Counted from the stretch's first letter, positions 37,207-45,757 are shown. The stretch: 45,757 nucleotides of DNA from Treponema sp. (GCA_031290475.1 JAITNM010000046.1:1-45757); one strand, 5' to 3'. Numbers and translations are program-made. The notes: generated by a model not told the origin, from the letters alone.

Positions 37207-39429
37207 ATGTACCTGCGGGAACTCTTAAATTCAGCGGAAAATGTACGAGGCGTTGGAGAACGGGCGGCGCGGCTTCTGGCGAAGGTTGGCATCACCAGTG
37301 TAGCGTCCCTGCTCTGTTATTACCCCAGAGACTGGGAAGATCGCAGCGTTGTTGTTCCCCTCAGGGATTTTCAAAAACGACAGCGGATCTGCACCGTGGT
37401 ACGGGTCCTGGCCCACGACTGGTTTGGCTTTGGCGCCATGAAGACCCTCAAGATCCATGTGGAAGATGATACCGCCAGGGCTGTCCTGGTCTGCTTTAAC
37501 CGTCCCTTTTTGGCAAAACAACTTGAGGTGGGAAAGAGCTTCTGGGTTTGGGGACATTTTTACTACAAATACGGAGAAATTCAGTCTACAGCCTTTGAGG
37601 TTGAACCCTGGGAAGAAAACGAAAATAGCGCTCAAACAAGGACGGGCAAAGTTCCGCAAGGCAGTACCGCGGCGGCAGGCAGAGGGCCGCAGGACAGGAG
37701 CTTCGGCAGCATCCAGCCGGTCTACCCCCTTACGGCGGGACTTACCCAGGGGATGCTCAGAAAGTACGTAAAAAATGCCCTTGCCGAATACGTAAAACCC
37801 CTAAATAATGAACTTCCGGAGGCCGTCATTGAGCGGGACGGGCTCCTTTCAAAAGCGGAAGCTATACGGGCCATACACTTTCCCTCCTCCGTGGGGGAAC
37901 TCACCCTGGCCCGCAAGACCCTGATCTACGAGGAACTTTTCTACCTGGAAGTGGTCGTGGGCAAACGTTCCCTGGAACGGCGCAGTATTTCTGTTGAGGA
38001 AAAGGCGATTCCGTCCCCTGATCCTTTGCAGGGCAAATTCACCCCCCTCCAGGAGCAGCTTCTGGAGCGGCTCCCCTTCCCCCTCACGGCGGGCCAGATC
38101 CGGGCCGTGGAAGACATCAACCGGGATATGTCCGGCCCCTACCCCATGGCCCGCCTCCTCCAGGGGGACGTGGGTTCCGGAAAAACCCTGGTCTCCTTTC
38201 TCGCCGCCCTCAGGGCTGTTGACGGGGCTGCGCGGGGACAGGCGGCGATTATGGCGCCCACGGAACTCCTCGCCCGGCAGCACGCGGAAAACGCAGCAAA
38301 ACTGCTGGAGCCCCTGGGTTTACGGCCGGCGTTTCTCCCCGGGAACATCAAGGCAGGCGGAAGGGGGCTTTTACTCAAGGCCCTGGCCTCGGGGGAGGTG
38401 GATGTTGTGGTGGGAACCCACGCCCTTTTTTCACGGGATGTGGAGTATAAAAATCTCCATCTCGTGGTGGTGGACGAACAGCACCGTTTTGGCGTAACCC
38501 AGCGCCAGGCCATAATGGTTAAGGGAGATCACCCGAATCTCCTTATGATGAGCGCTACCCCCATACCCCGGACCCTGGCGCTCACGGTCTTCGGCGACCT
38601 GGATGTCTCGGTGATCCCCGATCTTCCGCCGGGCAGGAAGCCGGTAAAGACCCACCTGACAAAAGAATCGAATGAACAGAAAGTCTACGATTTTGTCGCC
38701 GTGGAACTGGCCGCCGGGAGGCAGGCTTATTTTGTCTACCCCTTGATTGAAGCGAATGATAACAATTCCCTCAAAGACGCGGAGTCCATGGCGGAAAGGC
38801 TCGCGAAAAGGATATTCCCCAGGTACTCCGTGGCCCTGATTCACTCCCGGCTTGATGAGGAAGAGAAGCGGCAAAAAATGGAAGCCTTTCGCCAGGGGGA
38901 GATCAGGATCCTGGCCGCTACCAGCGTAGTGGAAGTAGGGGTGGATGTGCCTAACGCCAACTGCATGGTAATCGAACACGCCGAACGTTTCGGCCTTTCC
39001 GCCCTTCACCAGCTCCGAGGCCGGGTCGGCCGGGGCGCGGACCAGGCGTACTGTTTCCTCATATATTCCGATCATGCTGAAAGCGAAAAGTCCGGGGCGC
39101 CCCATGCTTCGTTCCCCGGGGAAGGCGCCGGGGTTTCCCTCACCGAGGCAGGCAAGACCCGGCTCAAGGTCATGCTGGAAACCACCGACGGCTTTATCAT
39201 CGCCGAGGAGGATCTGAAACTCCGGGGCCCCGGGGAGATCGCGGGAACCGTCCAGGCGGGATACCTCTCCCTGGGCTTAGCCGATCCTGTCCGGGACGCG
39301 GAAGAGCTTGCCCGGGCCCGTACCGATGCCTTCGCGCTCCTGGAGGCCGACCCCGGGCTGGAAAGAACCGAAAACCGCCGTATAGCGGAAGTTCTGGAAC
39401 GGGCCTCGCCGTTTTCTCAATTGATTTAG
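37207..39429 (+). CDS. recG: ATP-dependent DNA helicase RecG
   Basis: 740 residues, superfamily 2 helicase that reverses stalled forks and moves Holliday junctions. The N-terminal wedge domain ([33 protein letters not shown]) binds the junction. Helicase motifs: [16 protein letters not shown] (I), [11 protein letters not shown] (Ia), [13 protein letters not shown] (II), [17 protein letters not shown] (III), [20 protein letters not shown] (V) and [11 protein letters not shown] (VI). Slightly longer than usual because of a Gln/Gly/Arg-rich loop near residues 138-160 and a short insert after the QAYCFLIYS strand. Last gene of the dnaE-yggT-recG run. Confidence 0.96.
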   Translation: MYLRELLNSAENVRGVGERAARLLAKVGITSVASLLCYYPRDWEDRSVVVPLRDFQKRQRICTVVRVLAHDWFGFGAMKTLKIHVEDDTARAVLVCFNRPFLAKQLEVGKSFWVWGHFYYKYGEIQSTAFEVEPWEENENSAQTRTGKVPQGSTAAAGRGPQDRSFGSIQPVYPLTAGLTQGMLRKYVKNALAEYVKPLNNELPEAVIERDGLLSKAEAIRAIHFPSSVGELTLARKTLIYEELFYLEVVVGKRSLERRSISVEEKAIPSPDPLQGKFTPLQEQLLERLPFPLTAGQIRAVEDINRDMSGPYPMARLLQGDVGSGKTLVSFLAALRAVDGAARGQAAIMAPTELLARQHAENAAKLLEPLGLRPAFLPGNIKAGGRGLLLKALASGEVDVVVGTHALFSRDVEYKNLHLVVVDEQHRFGVTQRQAIMVKGDHPNLLMMSATPIPRTLALTVFGDLDVSVIPDLPPGRKPVKTHLTKESNEQKVYDFVAVELAAGRQAYFVYPLIEANDNNSLKDAESMAERLAKRIFPRYSVALIHSRLDEEEKRQKMEAFRQGEIRILAATSVVEVGVDVPNANCMVIEHAERFGLSALHQLRGRVGRGADQAYCFLIYSDHAESEKSGAPHASFPGEGAGVSLTEAGKTRLKVMLETTDGFIIAEEDLKLRGPGEIAGTVQAGYLSLGLADPVRDAEELARARTDAFALLEADPGLERTENRRIAEVLERASPFSQLI

Positions 39430-39478
39430 AAAGATTGATCTTCTCACAAATAATAATCATAATAAAAAAGAGAATATC

Positions 39479-41383
39479 ATGAAAAAAGACAAAAATTTGA
39501 CCGTAAAAGCCGGAGAATCCTTACAAACAACAGAGCCGGTGGAAAAAAAGCCCTCAAATGACCGGCGGAAAAAAAAGGCCTCCATTAAAATCCGGTTTAT
39601 GGTTTTTTTTACTGCTTTTATTGTAATCCTCTGCATGATCACCACCGCAACCAATCTCAAAGAAACCTTCGACGCGGCAATGAAGATCTTCAGCCAGCAG
39701 GGGATTCCCATTGTTGAACAGGCGGGGCGGCTCATCGACGGCGACCGCTTTGAAGCCCTGGCAAAAAACGGTGATGAAAACGACCCCTATTACGAATCAA
39801 CCCGGCTCGCCCTATTCACCCTTAAAGTGAATTCCGGTTGTTTGTACCTCTACACTATGTCGCAGGTGAAGGAAAATTTATACCAGTATGTCATTGACGG
39901 CAGCGCTGAACCTTGGGATGAAGACTTCTCCGCCTTTGGAGACACCGAAGATGTGAGTGATTGGGATGAGGCCCTGACGCAGTCAATAGAAACCGCCGGT
40001 ATCGGGATTACCCGCATGGAAAATCAGGGGGATTGGGGCAGGGTTATTTCGATCTATAATCCCATTTTAAATTCCGCAAACAAAGTGGTAGGGTTTATCG
40101 GCTGTGATTTTAGCGCGGAGTCGCTGTACGAGGTAGTTGTTACGCAGGTAAAGCGCCAGGTTCTTACGTCCTTGATTTTTATCGTTATCGGTTTGATTCT
40201 GGAATTCGTTTTTATCAGGATGATATTCAATCCCCTGCAAAAAATAAACGAACCCTTGGGAAAAATTGCGGAAGGAGAAGGGGATCTCAGAGTGGTTATC
40301 CCGGTAAGCAGAAGAGACGAAGTAGGAACCCTGGCGGCCAGCTTTAACCGCTTTGTGGAAAAACTCAAAAACATCATCATTACTATTAACGCCTCTTTGT
40401 TGGAACTTAATGATAACTCCGCCCAGTTAAAGAACCATGCAGGCGTCATGATCGAAGCCATTGACAGCCTTTTTGCCGGCGCCGGGGAAACCCGGGAAAA
40501 GGCCCAGCACCAGGAGGCCAAGGCCCGTGCGGCGCGGGACGGGGTAAAGCTCCTTGAAAAACATATCGACAGCCTGGAAGCAATGCTGTCAAGCCAGGTG
40601 TCGGCAGTGGAGGAATCATCTACGGCCATCCAACAGATGACCGCCAATGTCCAGTCGGTAACGAACAGCATGGGCAGGATCAAAGAGAATTACACTAAAC
40701 TGGTGGAAGATTCCCAGAAGGGTAAAGACAACCAGCGGAAAACCGGCGAGAATATCACAACGATTGTTTCTCAGATAGAAAACCTGATCAAGGCCAACAG
40801 CGCTATTACCAAAATTGCCGCACGGACAAACCTTCTGGCCATGAACGCCGCTATTGAAGCAGCTCATGCCGGAGAAGCCGGCCGCGGATTTGCAGTGGTG
40901 TCGGAAGAAATCAGAAATCTCTCTGTGACGGCCACAGAACAGTCCGGAACTATCAAGCAGTTCATCAATGAAATTCAAGAGACGATCCACTCGGTAGTGG
41001 GTGCATCAACTCTTTCTATGGAATCCTTTGGAAGTATCAATACCGACATTAGTTCCCTAAGCAATATGATCTCCCAGATTTCCAATGCCATGGAAGAACA
41101 GAATGTGGGGCTCCAGGAAATATTAAAGGCAGTGGAGTTGGTAAAGAATAGTACCGGATCTATCCATAATGCTTCAGGGGAAATGAAACAGGAAAGCATC
41201 CCCATCTTTGCCCAGATAGACGAACTGGTAAGCGATGCGGATATCATCCTGAACCAGGCGGAAGAGTCTATGAAACGCACTGAAGAACTCAACAAAGCTT
41301 CCAATGAGGTGCTGGATATTGCCCAGAAAAACGGCGTCAGCGCCGATCAGGTAACCTTCGCCGTCCGGAAATTTAAGATATAA
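39479..41383 (+). CDS. Methyl-accepting chemotaxis protein
   Basis: 634 residues. A Lys-rich cytoplasmic N-terminus (~36 residues) precedes TM1 ([20 protein letters not shown]). The periplasmic sensor (about 58-225; [40 protein letters not shown]) resembles a single Cache domain. TM2 ([20 protein letters not shown]) leads to HAMP (about 249-300) and a coiled-coil signalling domain whose tip is intact: [20 protein letters not shown] then [15 protein letters not shown]. Clusters in arrays with CheA/CheW; ligand unknown. Only a weak AAGAG precedes ATG 39479, and the gene stands alone. Confidence 0.93.
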   Translation: MKKDKNLTVKAGESLQTTEPVEKKPSNDRRKKKASIKIRFMVFFTAFIVILCMITTATNLKETFDAAMKIFSQQGIPIVEQAGRLIDGDRFEALAKNGDENDPYYESTRLALFTLKVNSGCLYLYTMSQVKENLYQYVIDGSAEPWDEDFSAFGDTEDVSDWDEALTQSIETAGIGITRMENQGDWGRVISIYNPILNSANKVVGFIGCDFSAESLYEVVVTQVKRQVLTSLIFIVIGLILEFVFIRMIFNPLQKINEPLGKIAEGEGDLRVVIPVSRRDEVGTLAASFNRFVEKLKNIIITINASLLELNDNSAQLKNHAGVMIEAIDSLFAGAGETREKAQHQEAKARAARDGVKLLEKHIDSLEAMLSSQVSAVEESSTAIQQMTANVQSVTNSMGRIKENYTKLVEDSQKGKDNQRKTGENITTIVSQIENLIKANSAITKIAARTNLLAMNAAIEAAHAGEAGRGFAVVSEEIRNLSVTATEQSGTIKQFINEIQETIHSVVGASTLSMESFGSINTDISSLSNMISQISNAMEEQNVGLQEILKAVELVKNSTGSIHNASGEMKQESIPIFAQIDELVSDADIILNQAEESMKRTEELNKASNEVLDIAQKNGVSADQVTFAVRKFKI

Positions 41384-41451
41384 GAATTGCGGCGGCGGTA
41401 ATTCCCCTTGTCCCCCCGGTATGCTATACTGCCCCTGGAGGGCGGCTGGCA

Positions 41452-42171
41452 ATGATTACCCTGCGGGGGATTTCAAAACAGTACGGAAATGTACATGCGC
41501 TCAGAGATGTGGAGCTTACCGTGCCTTCCGGGAGTATTTTTGGCATCATAGGGAGGAGCGGGGCGGGCAAGTCCACGCTGCTTCGGATTATGGGTCTTTT
41601 GGAGCAGGCCGAAGGGGGGGAAGTGTACTTTGGGGATGAACGGGTGGATTTCCTTGAGGGGAAGGAACTCCTGGAACGGCGCCGGAAAATGGGAATGATC
41701 TTCCAGAATTTTAACCTCTTTTCATCCCGGAATGTGATGTCAAATATCGCCTATCCCCTGGAAATTGCGGGGCTTCCTAAAAAGCAGATACACGAACGGG
41801 TGGATAACCTTCTGGAACTGGTACATATCATGGACAAACGCAAGGCCCGGCTTCGGGAACTTTCCGGAGGGCAGAAACAGCGGGTGGCCATTGCCCGGGC
41901 GCTGGCGGTAAACCCGGAGGTACTCTTCTGTGACGAGGCGACGAGCGCCCTTGACCCCCAGACCACCCGCTCCATCCTGTCCCTGATCCGTGAACTCCAC
42001 GACCGGTTTAAGCTGACCGTAGTGCTCATTACCCATGAGATGATGGTGATCCGGGAGGTATGCGAAGAAGTGGCGGTTATGGAAGAGGGCAGGATCGTCG
42101 AACAGGGGACAATCGAAGCGGTGTTCAATAACCCCCAGTCTCAGGCAGCCAGGGAGCTCATCCATGGGTAA
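41452..42171 (+). CDS. metN: Methionine-type ABC importer ATPase, lacking the regulatory domain
   Basis: 239 residues. ABC ATPase with Walker A GRSGAGKSTLLRIMGLL, Q-loop IFQNFNLFSSRNVMSN, signature ELSGGQKQRVAIARALAV, Walker B VLFCDEATSALDPQTT and H-loop VVLITHEM. The FNLFSSR..NIAYPLEIAG stretch is typical of MetN. Full-length MetN is about 340 residues; the C-terminal NIL/ACT-like domain that lets internal methionine inhibit transport is missing and the protein ends just after AARELIHG. Overlaps metI by 8 bases. GGAGGG lies about 12 bases upstream of the ATG. Confidence 0.88.
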   Translation: MITLRGISKQYGNVHALRDVELTVPSGSIFGIIGRSGAGKSTLLRIMGLLEQAEGGEVYFGDERVDFLEGKELLERRRKMGMIFQNFNLFSSRNVMSNIAYPLEIAGLPKKQIHERVDNLLELVHIMDKRKARLRELSGGQKQRVAIARALAVNPEVLFCDEATSALDPQTTRSILSLIRELHDRFKLTVVLITHEMMVIREVCEEVAVMEEGRIVEQGTIEAVFNNPQSQAARELIHG

Positions 42172-42832
42172 AATCGACATTCTGGGCATCCTGCCCCTCT
42201 TGCCCAAGGCAACGCTGGAAACCATTCACATGACCTTTTTTTCCGCCATTTTTGCGAGCATCCTGGGTTTCCCTTTGGGGACCCTGCTCTACGTTACTTC
42301 CCCCTCGGGCCTCATTCCCCGGAGCTTCCTCTACAATACGCTTTCCCGGCTGGTGAATATTTTCCGTTCCCTGCCCTTCATCATCCTGATGATCCTGCTC
42401 ATCCCCTTCTCCCGGTTCATTATTGGAACCAGCATAGGCCCCACGGCGGTGATAATCCCCCTGTCCATAGCCGCCGCGCCCTTTGTAGCCCGGATCGTGG
42501 AAACCGCCCTCTCTGAAGTTGACGGCGGGGTTCTCCTCGCGGCCCGGGCCATGGGCTCTACAAATATGCAGATTATCCGGAAGGTACTCATCCCCGAAAC
42601 CCTGCCCTCCCTCATCTCAGGCCTCGCCTTAACCATTATCAACCTGATTGGCTACTCCGCCATGGCTGGGGCAATCGGCGGCGGCGGTTTGGGCGATCTG
42701 GCGATCCGGTACGGGTATTACCGCTTCAGAATCGACGTGACCATTGCCGCGGTAATCATCATTCTCATCCTGGTTGAGGCGGTACAGCTTGCGGGTACGG
42801 CGATTAGCCGAAGCCTGCTGGCAAAACGATGA
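42164..42832 (+). CDS. metI: Methionine-type ABC importer permease
   Basis: 222 residues, five membrane helices, the MetI size. Contains the coupling-helix EAA-type loop (ETALSEVDGGVLLAARAMGSTNMQIIRKV region) and the family stretch SLPFIILMILLIPFSRFIIG. Forms the inner-membrane channel with MetN. Starts inside metN, so translation is coupled. A terminator-like hairpin follows immediately. Confidence 0.92.
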   Translation: MGKIDILGILPLLPKATLETIHMTFFSAIFASILGFPLGTLLYVTSPSGLIPRSFLYNTLSRLVNIFRSLPFIILMILLIPFSRFIIGTSIGPTAVIIPLSIAAAPFVARIVETALSEVDGGVLLAARAMGSTNMQIIRKVLIPETLPSLISGLALTIINLIGYSAMAGAIGGGGLGDLAIRYGYYRFRIDVTIAAVIIILILVEAVQLAGTAISRSLLAKR

Positions 42833-42835
42833 GAA

Positions 42836-42878
42836 AGGTTGTTCCAAGGCTTTAATTTCCGGAACGGCCTTTTTAAAT
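42836..42878 (+). terminator. Terminator after metI
   Basis: AGGTTGTTCC (42836-42845) pairs with GGAACGGCCT (42861-42870) using two G-U pairs, 15-base loop, followed by T5. It separates metNI from metQ, which has its own promoter. Confidence 0.6.
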
Positions 42879-42913
42879 TTACGAGAAAAATCTGAATTTA
42901 TATCAATTTCCTC

Positions 42914-42942
42914 TTGATTTTTTTGATAGATTTTTTTATGCT
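42914..42942 (+). promoter_or_regulatory. Probable metQ promoter
   Basis: TTGATT (42914-42919), 17-base spacer of mostly T, TATGCT (42937-42942). An alternating TA run follows, then AGGAGG before ATG 42984. No S-box or other methionine riboswitch fits in the leader. Confidence 0.5.
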
Positions 42943-42983
42943 ACTAAACATATATATATACTAGTAATTCTATAGGAGGAATT

Positions 42984-43799
42984 ATGAAAAAATCGATTGT
43001 CGTTAGTTTGTTGATTATGAGCGCCCTGATCCTGGGCCTCAACCAGCCGGTAAACGCCGGGGGGAAAAAAGAAGCCTCCGGTTCCACCCTCACCGTAGGC
43101 GCTACCCCGGTTCCCCATGCGGAACTGCTCAACCTGGTCAAGGATGATTTAGCTGCCCAGGGGATCACCCTTAAGGTGGTGGAATTCACCGATTACGTAA
43201 CCCCCAATACGGCCCTCATCGCAGGGGATCTGGACGCCAATTTCTTCCAGCATATCCCCTACCTGGGATCCAATGATGAATGGAAGAACGCCCTTATCAG
43301 CGCCTTTGGGGTCCACGTCGAACCCTTCGGACTCTACTCCACCAAAATCAAGAATGTCAACGACCTCCCCAACGGAGCCACCATTGCCATTCCCAACGAC
43401 CCCTCCAACGGCGGCCGGGCGTTGCTGCTCCTGGCTTCCAAGGGGATTATCACCCTTAAGGCCGGCGCGGGAATCACCGCCACCGTTCAGGATATTGCCT
43501 CCAACCCCAAGAACCTGGCATTCCGGGAGCTTGAGGCCGCCCAGCTCCCCCGCTCCCTGGCGGATGTGGACGCCGCGACCATTAACGGCAACTACGCCCT
43601 GGAAGCGGGTTTCAACCCCGTCAAAGACTCCCTCATCATCGAAGGCGCCGATTCTCCCTATGTGAATATCGTCGTGGTTAAAAAGGGCGCTGAAAATGAT
43701 TCCCGGATCAAGGCCCTTTCCAGCGCCCTCCGTTCCCAGAAAGTCAAGGATTACATCAACAAGACCTGGAATGACGGCAGCGTCGTTGCGGTGTTCTAG
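42984..43799 (+). CDS. metQ: Methionine-type ABC importer substrate-binding protein
   Basis: 271 residues, NlpA/MetQ family. Signal peptide KSIVVSLLIMSALILGLN with a likely cut after PVNA; there is no lipobox Cys, unlike most MetQ lipoproteins. Family blocks: LTVGATPVPHAELLNLVKDD, VEFTDYVTPNTALIAGDLDANFFQH, VEPFGLYSTKIKNVNDLPNG, AIPNDPSNGGRALLLLASKG, VNIVVVKKGAENDSRIKALS. Probable ligand methionine. AGGAGG lies 6 bases before the ATG. Its TAG stop lies within the left terminal repeat of the element at 43796. Confidence 0.9.
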   Translation: MKKSIVVSLLIMSALILGLNQPVNAGGKKEASGSTLTVGATPVPHAELLNLVKDDLAAQGITLKVVEFTDYVTPNTALIAGDLDANFFQHIPYLGSNDEWKNALISAFGVHVEPFGLYSTKIKNVNDLPNGATIAIPNDPSNGGRALLLLASKGIITLKAGAGITATVQDIASNPKNLAFRELEAAQLPRSLADVDAATINGNYALEAGFNPVKDSLIIEGADSPYVNIVVVKKGAENDSRIKALSSALRSQKVKDYINKTWNDGSVVAVF

Positions 43800-43943
43800 G
43801 AGCCTGTCGGACTTGTGAATTTTTGCTCCATAAAGGAGCAAAAATTCCCGATAAACTGGCTCCTTTGGGAGTTTGCAAGGTAGAATTTTGCGATAAATCG
43901 CAAAATTCTCTATTGGAAGGGCTAAAGCCCGACAAACTCCTAG
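43796..43943. repeat. MITE-like element with 19-bp terminal inverted repeats and two internal hairpins
   Basis: Left end CTAGGAGCCTGTCGGACTT (43796-43814) matches the complement of the right end (43925-43943) at 16 of 19 positions. Inside are two perfect hairpins: 13 bp (43817-43829 with 43835-43847, arm GAATTTTTGCTCC) and 12 bp (43882-43893 with 43898-43909, arm AGAATTTTGCGA). 148 bases, no coding capacity. The left end supplies the metQ stop codon. Confidence 0.75.
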
Positions 43944-43992
43944 GAAGCGCCGATTAACTTGACGCGATGCAATAAGGTTGCGTCACGTTAAT
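43944..43992. repeat. Dispersed repeat R2, copy C
   Basis: ATTAACTTGACGC and GCGTCACGTTAAT form a 13-bp stem with one mismatch around a 14-base loop. The core matches 4616-4636 (complement) and 5637-5663. It abuts the right end of the MITE-like element. Confidence 0.6.
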
Positions 43993-44015
43993 CCACCCTA
44001 CCGTGATACCAAAAG

Positions 44016-44046
44016 AAAAACCCCGCTGGAGGATGCGGGGTTTTTT
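44016..44046. terminator. Bidirectional intrinsic terminator
   Basis: CCCCGC (44021-44026) / GCGGGG (44035-44040) with an 8-base loop, T6 on the plus side and A5 before it, so it can stop both metQ transcripts and the convergent kinase-like gene. Confidence 0.8.
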
Positions 44047-44087
44047 AAGGAACAAGTTTGTTCTAAAACGCAGCTTTTGGAACAAAC

Positions 44088-44729
44088 CTAAAGAAGCAAT
44101 CGGACTATCAGTCCCACCGAAACCGGCATAGCAATATTATCGTAATCTTCCAGAGGAAGGGCCTCTACAATCGTAGCAATCAGGGCGGCAATCAGGGCAA
44201 TTTCAATATTATGGTGGGAAACCAGGAAGGCGCTCGCAAACACGGCAATAAAACAGGCGGTGGAACCCTCAATACTTTTCCCCATCATGAAGGGGGGGCG
44301 TATGTAACCGTATAGCTTACCCACCAGACTCGCAAAACCGTCCCCAAAGGCCAAGGCGTAAATTGCAATGGTTGAGGCAGGGGGAGGAAAGAAAAGCAGG
44401 GCCAATAAGGCGCCAAAACCCAAGGTAACAGGACCCAGCACAAAACGGCCATCGTCCCGTTTGCGGGCGGCCATCTGGGTAGCTTTGGTAATGACAGGAA
44501 CCCGTATCCCCGAAAGCCTGGCGTATTCCATGCACGCATAGAATAAAGTTCCTGCCATAAGAAGCGCCAGAGTCAACTTATAATGAAAAGCCGCCATACT
44601 GGGACTTAAGGCTATTAGAAAATGGATTGCTTTACGTATCGCTTCAGTTTTAACTTCACCGAAGCTGATTGTCGCAGGACTCCGGGGTTCAAGGACTTCC
44701 GTAAACGCCGGAACCGTAACTCTATTCAT
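44088..44729 (-). CDS. Dolichol/phytol kinase-like membrane protein (CTP-dependent lipid kinase fold)
   Basis: 213 residues, about five or six membrane segments. The pattern VKTEAIRKAIHFLIALSP, GPVTLGFGALLALLFFP, IYALAFGDGFASLVGKLYG and GKSIEGSTACFIAVFASAF matches the phosphatidate-cytidylyltransferase/dolichol-kinase superfamily, in particular the small bacterial SEC59/VTE5-like members. Expected in the inner membrane, acting with CTP on a polyprenol or lipid; substrate unknown. No Shine-Dalgarno is visible before ATG 44729 and no strong promoter is evident. A 35-residue hydrophilic N-terminus precedes the domain. Confidence 0.8.
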   Translation of the reverse strand: MNRVTVPAFTEVLEPRSPATISFGEVKTEAIRKAIHFLIALSPSMAAFHYKLTLALLMAGTLFYACMEYARLSGIRVPVITKATQMAARKRDDGRFVLGPVTLGFGALLALLFFPPPASTIAIYALAFGDGFASLVGKLYGYIRPPFMMGKSIEGSTACFIAVFASAFLVSHHNIEIALIAALIATIVEALPLEDYDNIAMPVSVGLIVRLLL

Positions 44730-44976
44730 TGTACTTAAATTGCTGCAATATCCATGCCAAGACAGGCACTGCCGGAAAAAATAATATCAATCATAATTCT
44801 TTATATAACAATGAATTATGTATTTAAGTTTTAAGTTGAAAAATGCCCATCGTTTATTGTAGACTATTTCATACATCATTGATTCATAAATTAATAATAT
44901 ATTGGACGATATAGGTACAGGATTCTCCGTTACGGCGGGGGCAACAAAAAGCCCCGGGATTGTCCGGAGCCGTGTC
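44730..44976. other. Intergenic region, AT-rich, with hairpin before brnA end
   Basis: Mostly AT-rich sequence with no gene. Near the brnA stop a GC-rich hairpin (CGGGG-C ... GCCCCG, about 44937-44960) could end the minus-strand brnTA transcript, though no T-run follows it on that strand. Confidence 0.35.
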
Positions 44977-45309
44977 TTAATGAACCTTTGAGAGTATTTC
45001 CGGATTATCCGCTACATAATTCAGCACATCGGCCATGATGCCGGTGTAGCCCTTCCCCAGAGCTTTATATTTTGCCAGCACATCCGGCATAAGGCGGATA
45101 GCCACTACCGGGGCGGGATTGCGCCGATTCTTCCGCAGCTCCCGCGCCATGGCGGCGAACTCCGCCAGGGCTTCCGGGGTGGAGGGCGGACATTCGGGAT
45201 CGTAGACCTTCGGTGCTTTCCGCGCTTCTTTGACCTGCTCTTTTGCCAGCTTCAAAATTTCTTTAGGTATCTTTTGTCCAACCCTTACCGTCGATCTGAT
45301 AGTACCCAT
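44977..45309 (-). CDS. brnA: BrnA-family antitoxin
   Basis: 110 residues from ATG 45309 (an in-frame start at 45327 is possible). N-terminal TIRSTVRVGQKIPKEILKLA, a charged middle (VKEARKAPKVYDPECPP), and a C-terminal segment NPAPVVAIRLMPDVLAKYKALGKGYTGIMADVL, which is the BrnA/CopG-like ribbon-helix-helix region. It would neutralise the toxin encoded just upstream and repress the operon. Overlaps brnT by 47 bases, typical of tight coupling. Confidence 0.8.
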   Translation of the reverse strand: MGTIRSTVRVGQKIPKEILKLAKEQVKEARKAPKVYDPECPPSTPEALAEFAAMARELRKNRRNPAPVVAIRLMPDVLAKYKALGKGYTGIMADVLNYVADNPEILSKVH

Positions 45310-45592
45310 TGTAACTTCTCCTCTCATGCTTCTCTGCTTCCCGCGCTGATATAAGACGCGCTATATTTACATTCCCTTCTTCCTGCTCCGTATACACCAC
45401 AAAGAAGGTTTTTCCGACTTTGCCGATAGTCTGCCATCGTTCCTCCCCGGACGTGTTATGTTCGCTTCTATCAGGCCTCCATATCCGTAACGGATCGGAA
45501 AATACATATTGCGCCACCTCAAAGCCGATTTTATGTTTCTGTTTGTTTTCGGCGTTTTTGGTTTCATCCCAGATGATCCGGCGCTCTTCCAT
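45263..45592 (-). CDS. brnT: BrnT-family ribonuclease toxin
   Basis: 109 residues from ATG 45592. BrnT pattern: IIWDETKNAENKQKHKIGFE (WD..K...N..KH..F), then VFSDPLRIWRPDRSEHN, EERWQTIGKVGKTFFVVYT and NVNIARLISAREAEKHERR. The family is a RelE-like RNase; the conserved His, Arg and C-terminal ISAR-type residues are present, so it looks active. Start chosen because the TTG further up (45628) is part of the -35 box. No Shine-Dalgarno; the -10 ends six bases before the ATG. The last ~15 residues run over brnA. Confidence 0.88.
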   Translation of the reverse strand: MEERRIIWDETKNAENKQKHKIGFEVAQYVFSDPLRIWRPDRSEHNTSGEERWQTIGKVGKTFFVVYTEQEEGNVNIARLISAREAEKHERRSYNGYYQIDGKGWTKDT

Positions 45593-45598
45593 GATTTT

Positions 45599-45628
45599 AT
45601 TGTAATACGATATAGTATGACTTGTCAA
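45599..45628 (-). promoter_or_regulatory. brnTA promoter (leaderless)
   Basis: On the minus strand TTGACA (45623-45628), 18-base spacer, TACAAT (45599-45604), six bases, then the brnT ATG. Same geometry as at 4660-4696. Confidence 0.7.
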
Positions 45629-45757
45629 ACGGAGATTGAATCAACAACCCCGCCGCAAGCGGCCGGGGTATGTTGTTCTCATAAGGTATTGGTCTCGGGT
45701 CCATACCCCTTATAACGCCCCAAGGCTCTCCCGCGAACCGGTGAGCGGGTTCTTGGG
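45629..45757. repeat. Palindrome-rich right end of the window
   Basis: CCCCGCCGC (45648-45656) / GCGGCCGGGG (45659-45668) forms a bulged hairpin; GGGGTATG (45665-45672) is complementary to CATACCCC downstream (about 45702-45709); CCCAAG (45719-45724) / CTTGGG (45752-45757) encloses CCCGC/GCGGG. No gene is seen. The last structure is cut by the window edge. Confidence 0.5.

Noticed and set aside
42833-42983. SAM (S-box) riboswitch before metQ or metN
   Set aside because: The spaces are too short and show no S-box core. Only a terminator and a promoter are visible.
43796-43992. CRISPR array
   Set aside because: The repeats are inverted and differ in sequence, without regular spacers. No direct-repeat array or cas gene was seen anywhere in the window.

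Overview
The window looks like chromosomal DNA from a spirochaete, most likely a Treponema of the termite-gut type. This is an inference, with no database search behind it. It rests on the overall look of the proteins (an exported methionine-binding protein whose mature end starts GGKKE, a DUF4349-type membrane tail, a YggT/RecG/chemoreceptor neighbourhood, a long DnaE), the moderate GC content and the many short nested palindromes between genes. Apart from the left and right ends it is mostly housekeeping and carbon-metabolism DNA, densely coded on both strands.

Layout. 1-687: right end of an IS66-family insertion sequence running off the left edge. 951-1558: decayed DUF262/GmrSD-type gene. 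1723-2217: tRNA-Pro(UGG) with a duplicated 3' end and a structured GC-rich insert. 2225-7337: ComFB-type protein, HD phosphohydrolase, small exported protein, STAS protein and the ABC-F translation factor EttA, separated by several palindromic repeats. 7383-9205: accessory patch with a broken DUF4349 gene, an orphan Nif11-type RiPP precursor and a tyrosine phosphatase. 9299-11256: tandem-domain nucleoside diphosphate kinase and a lipoprotein FKBP isomerase. 11504-15103: plus-strand cluster of a HigA-like regulator with a histone-H1-like tail, an MFS transporter, a PAP2-like protein and an alpha/beta hydrolase. 15110-19007: polyol dehydrogenase, divergent fructokinase, chorismate synthase and a small exported protein.

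19066-30856 is the most coherent system: a myo-inositol locus. A minus-strand operon iolG-iolB-iolD-iolE-transaldolase diverges from a plus-strand unit holding a sugar-binding protein, ATPase, permease, a second Gfo/Idh/MocA dehydrogenase and then a LacI regulator. The divergent control region has two good sigma-70-type promoters, each with the same 14-bp LacI-type operator in opposite orientation at its start site, plus a terminator-like hairpin in the iolG leader. IolC, IolJ and IolA are absent from the window, and the operon ends in a transaldolase-family Schiff-base enzyme, so the lower half of the pathway may differ from the Bacillus one.

30876-39429: DUF6941 protein and hydrolase, then dnaE (with an internally duplicated OB-fold segment), yggT and recG. 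39479-43799: chemoreceptor and a methionine-type ABC importer whose ATPase lacks the regulatory C-terminal domain. 43796-44046: repeat cluster. 44088-44729: dolichol/phytol-kinase-like membrane protein. 44977-45628: BrnT/BrnA toxin-antitoxin pair.

Two genome-scale themes stand out. First, several genes (exported protein at 4696, ettA, brnT, probably dnaE) have a good -35/-10 promoter ending only 6-8 nt before the ATG and no Shine-Dalgarno, so they should be transcribed as leaderless mRNAs. Second, small inverted-repeat elements recur at gene ends and supply stop codons (ettA, metQ) and probably a ribosome binding site (STAS gene).
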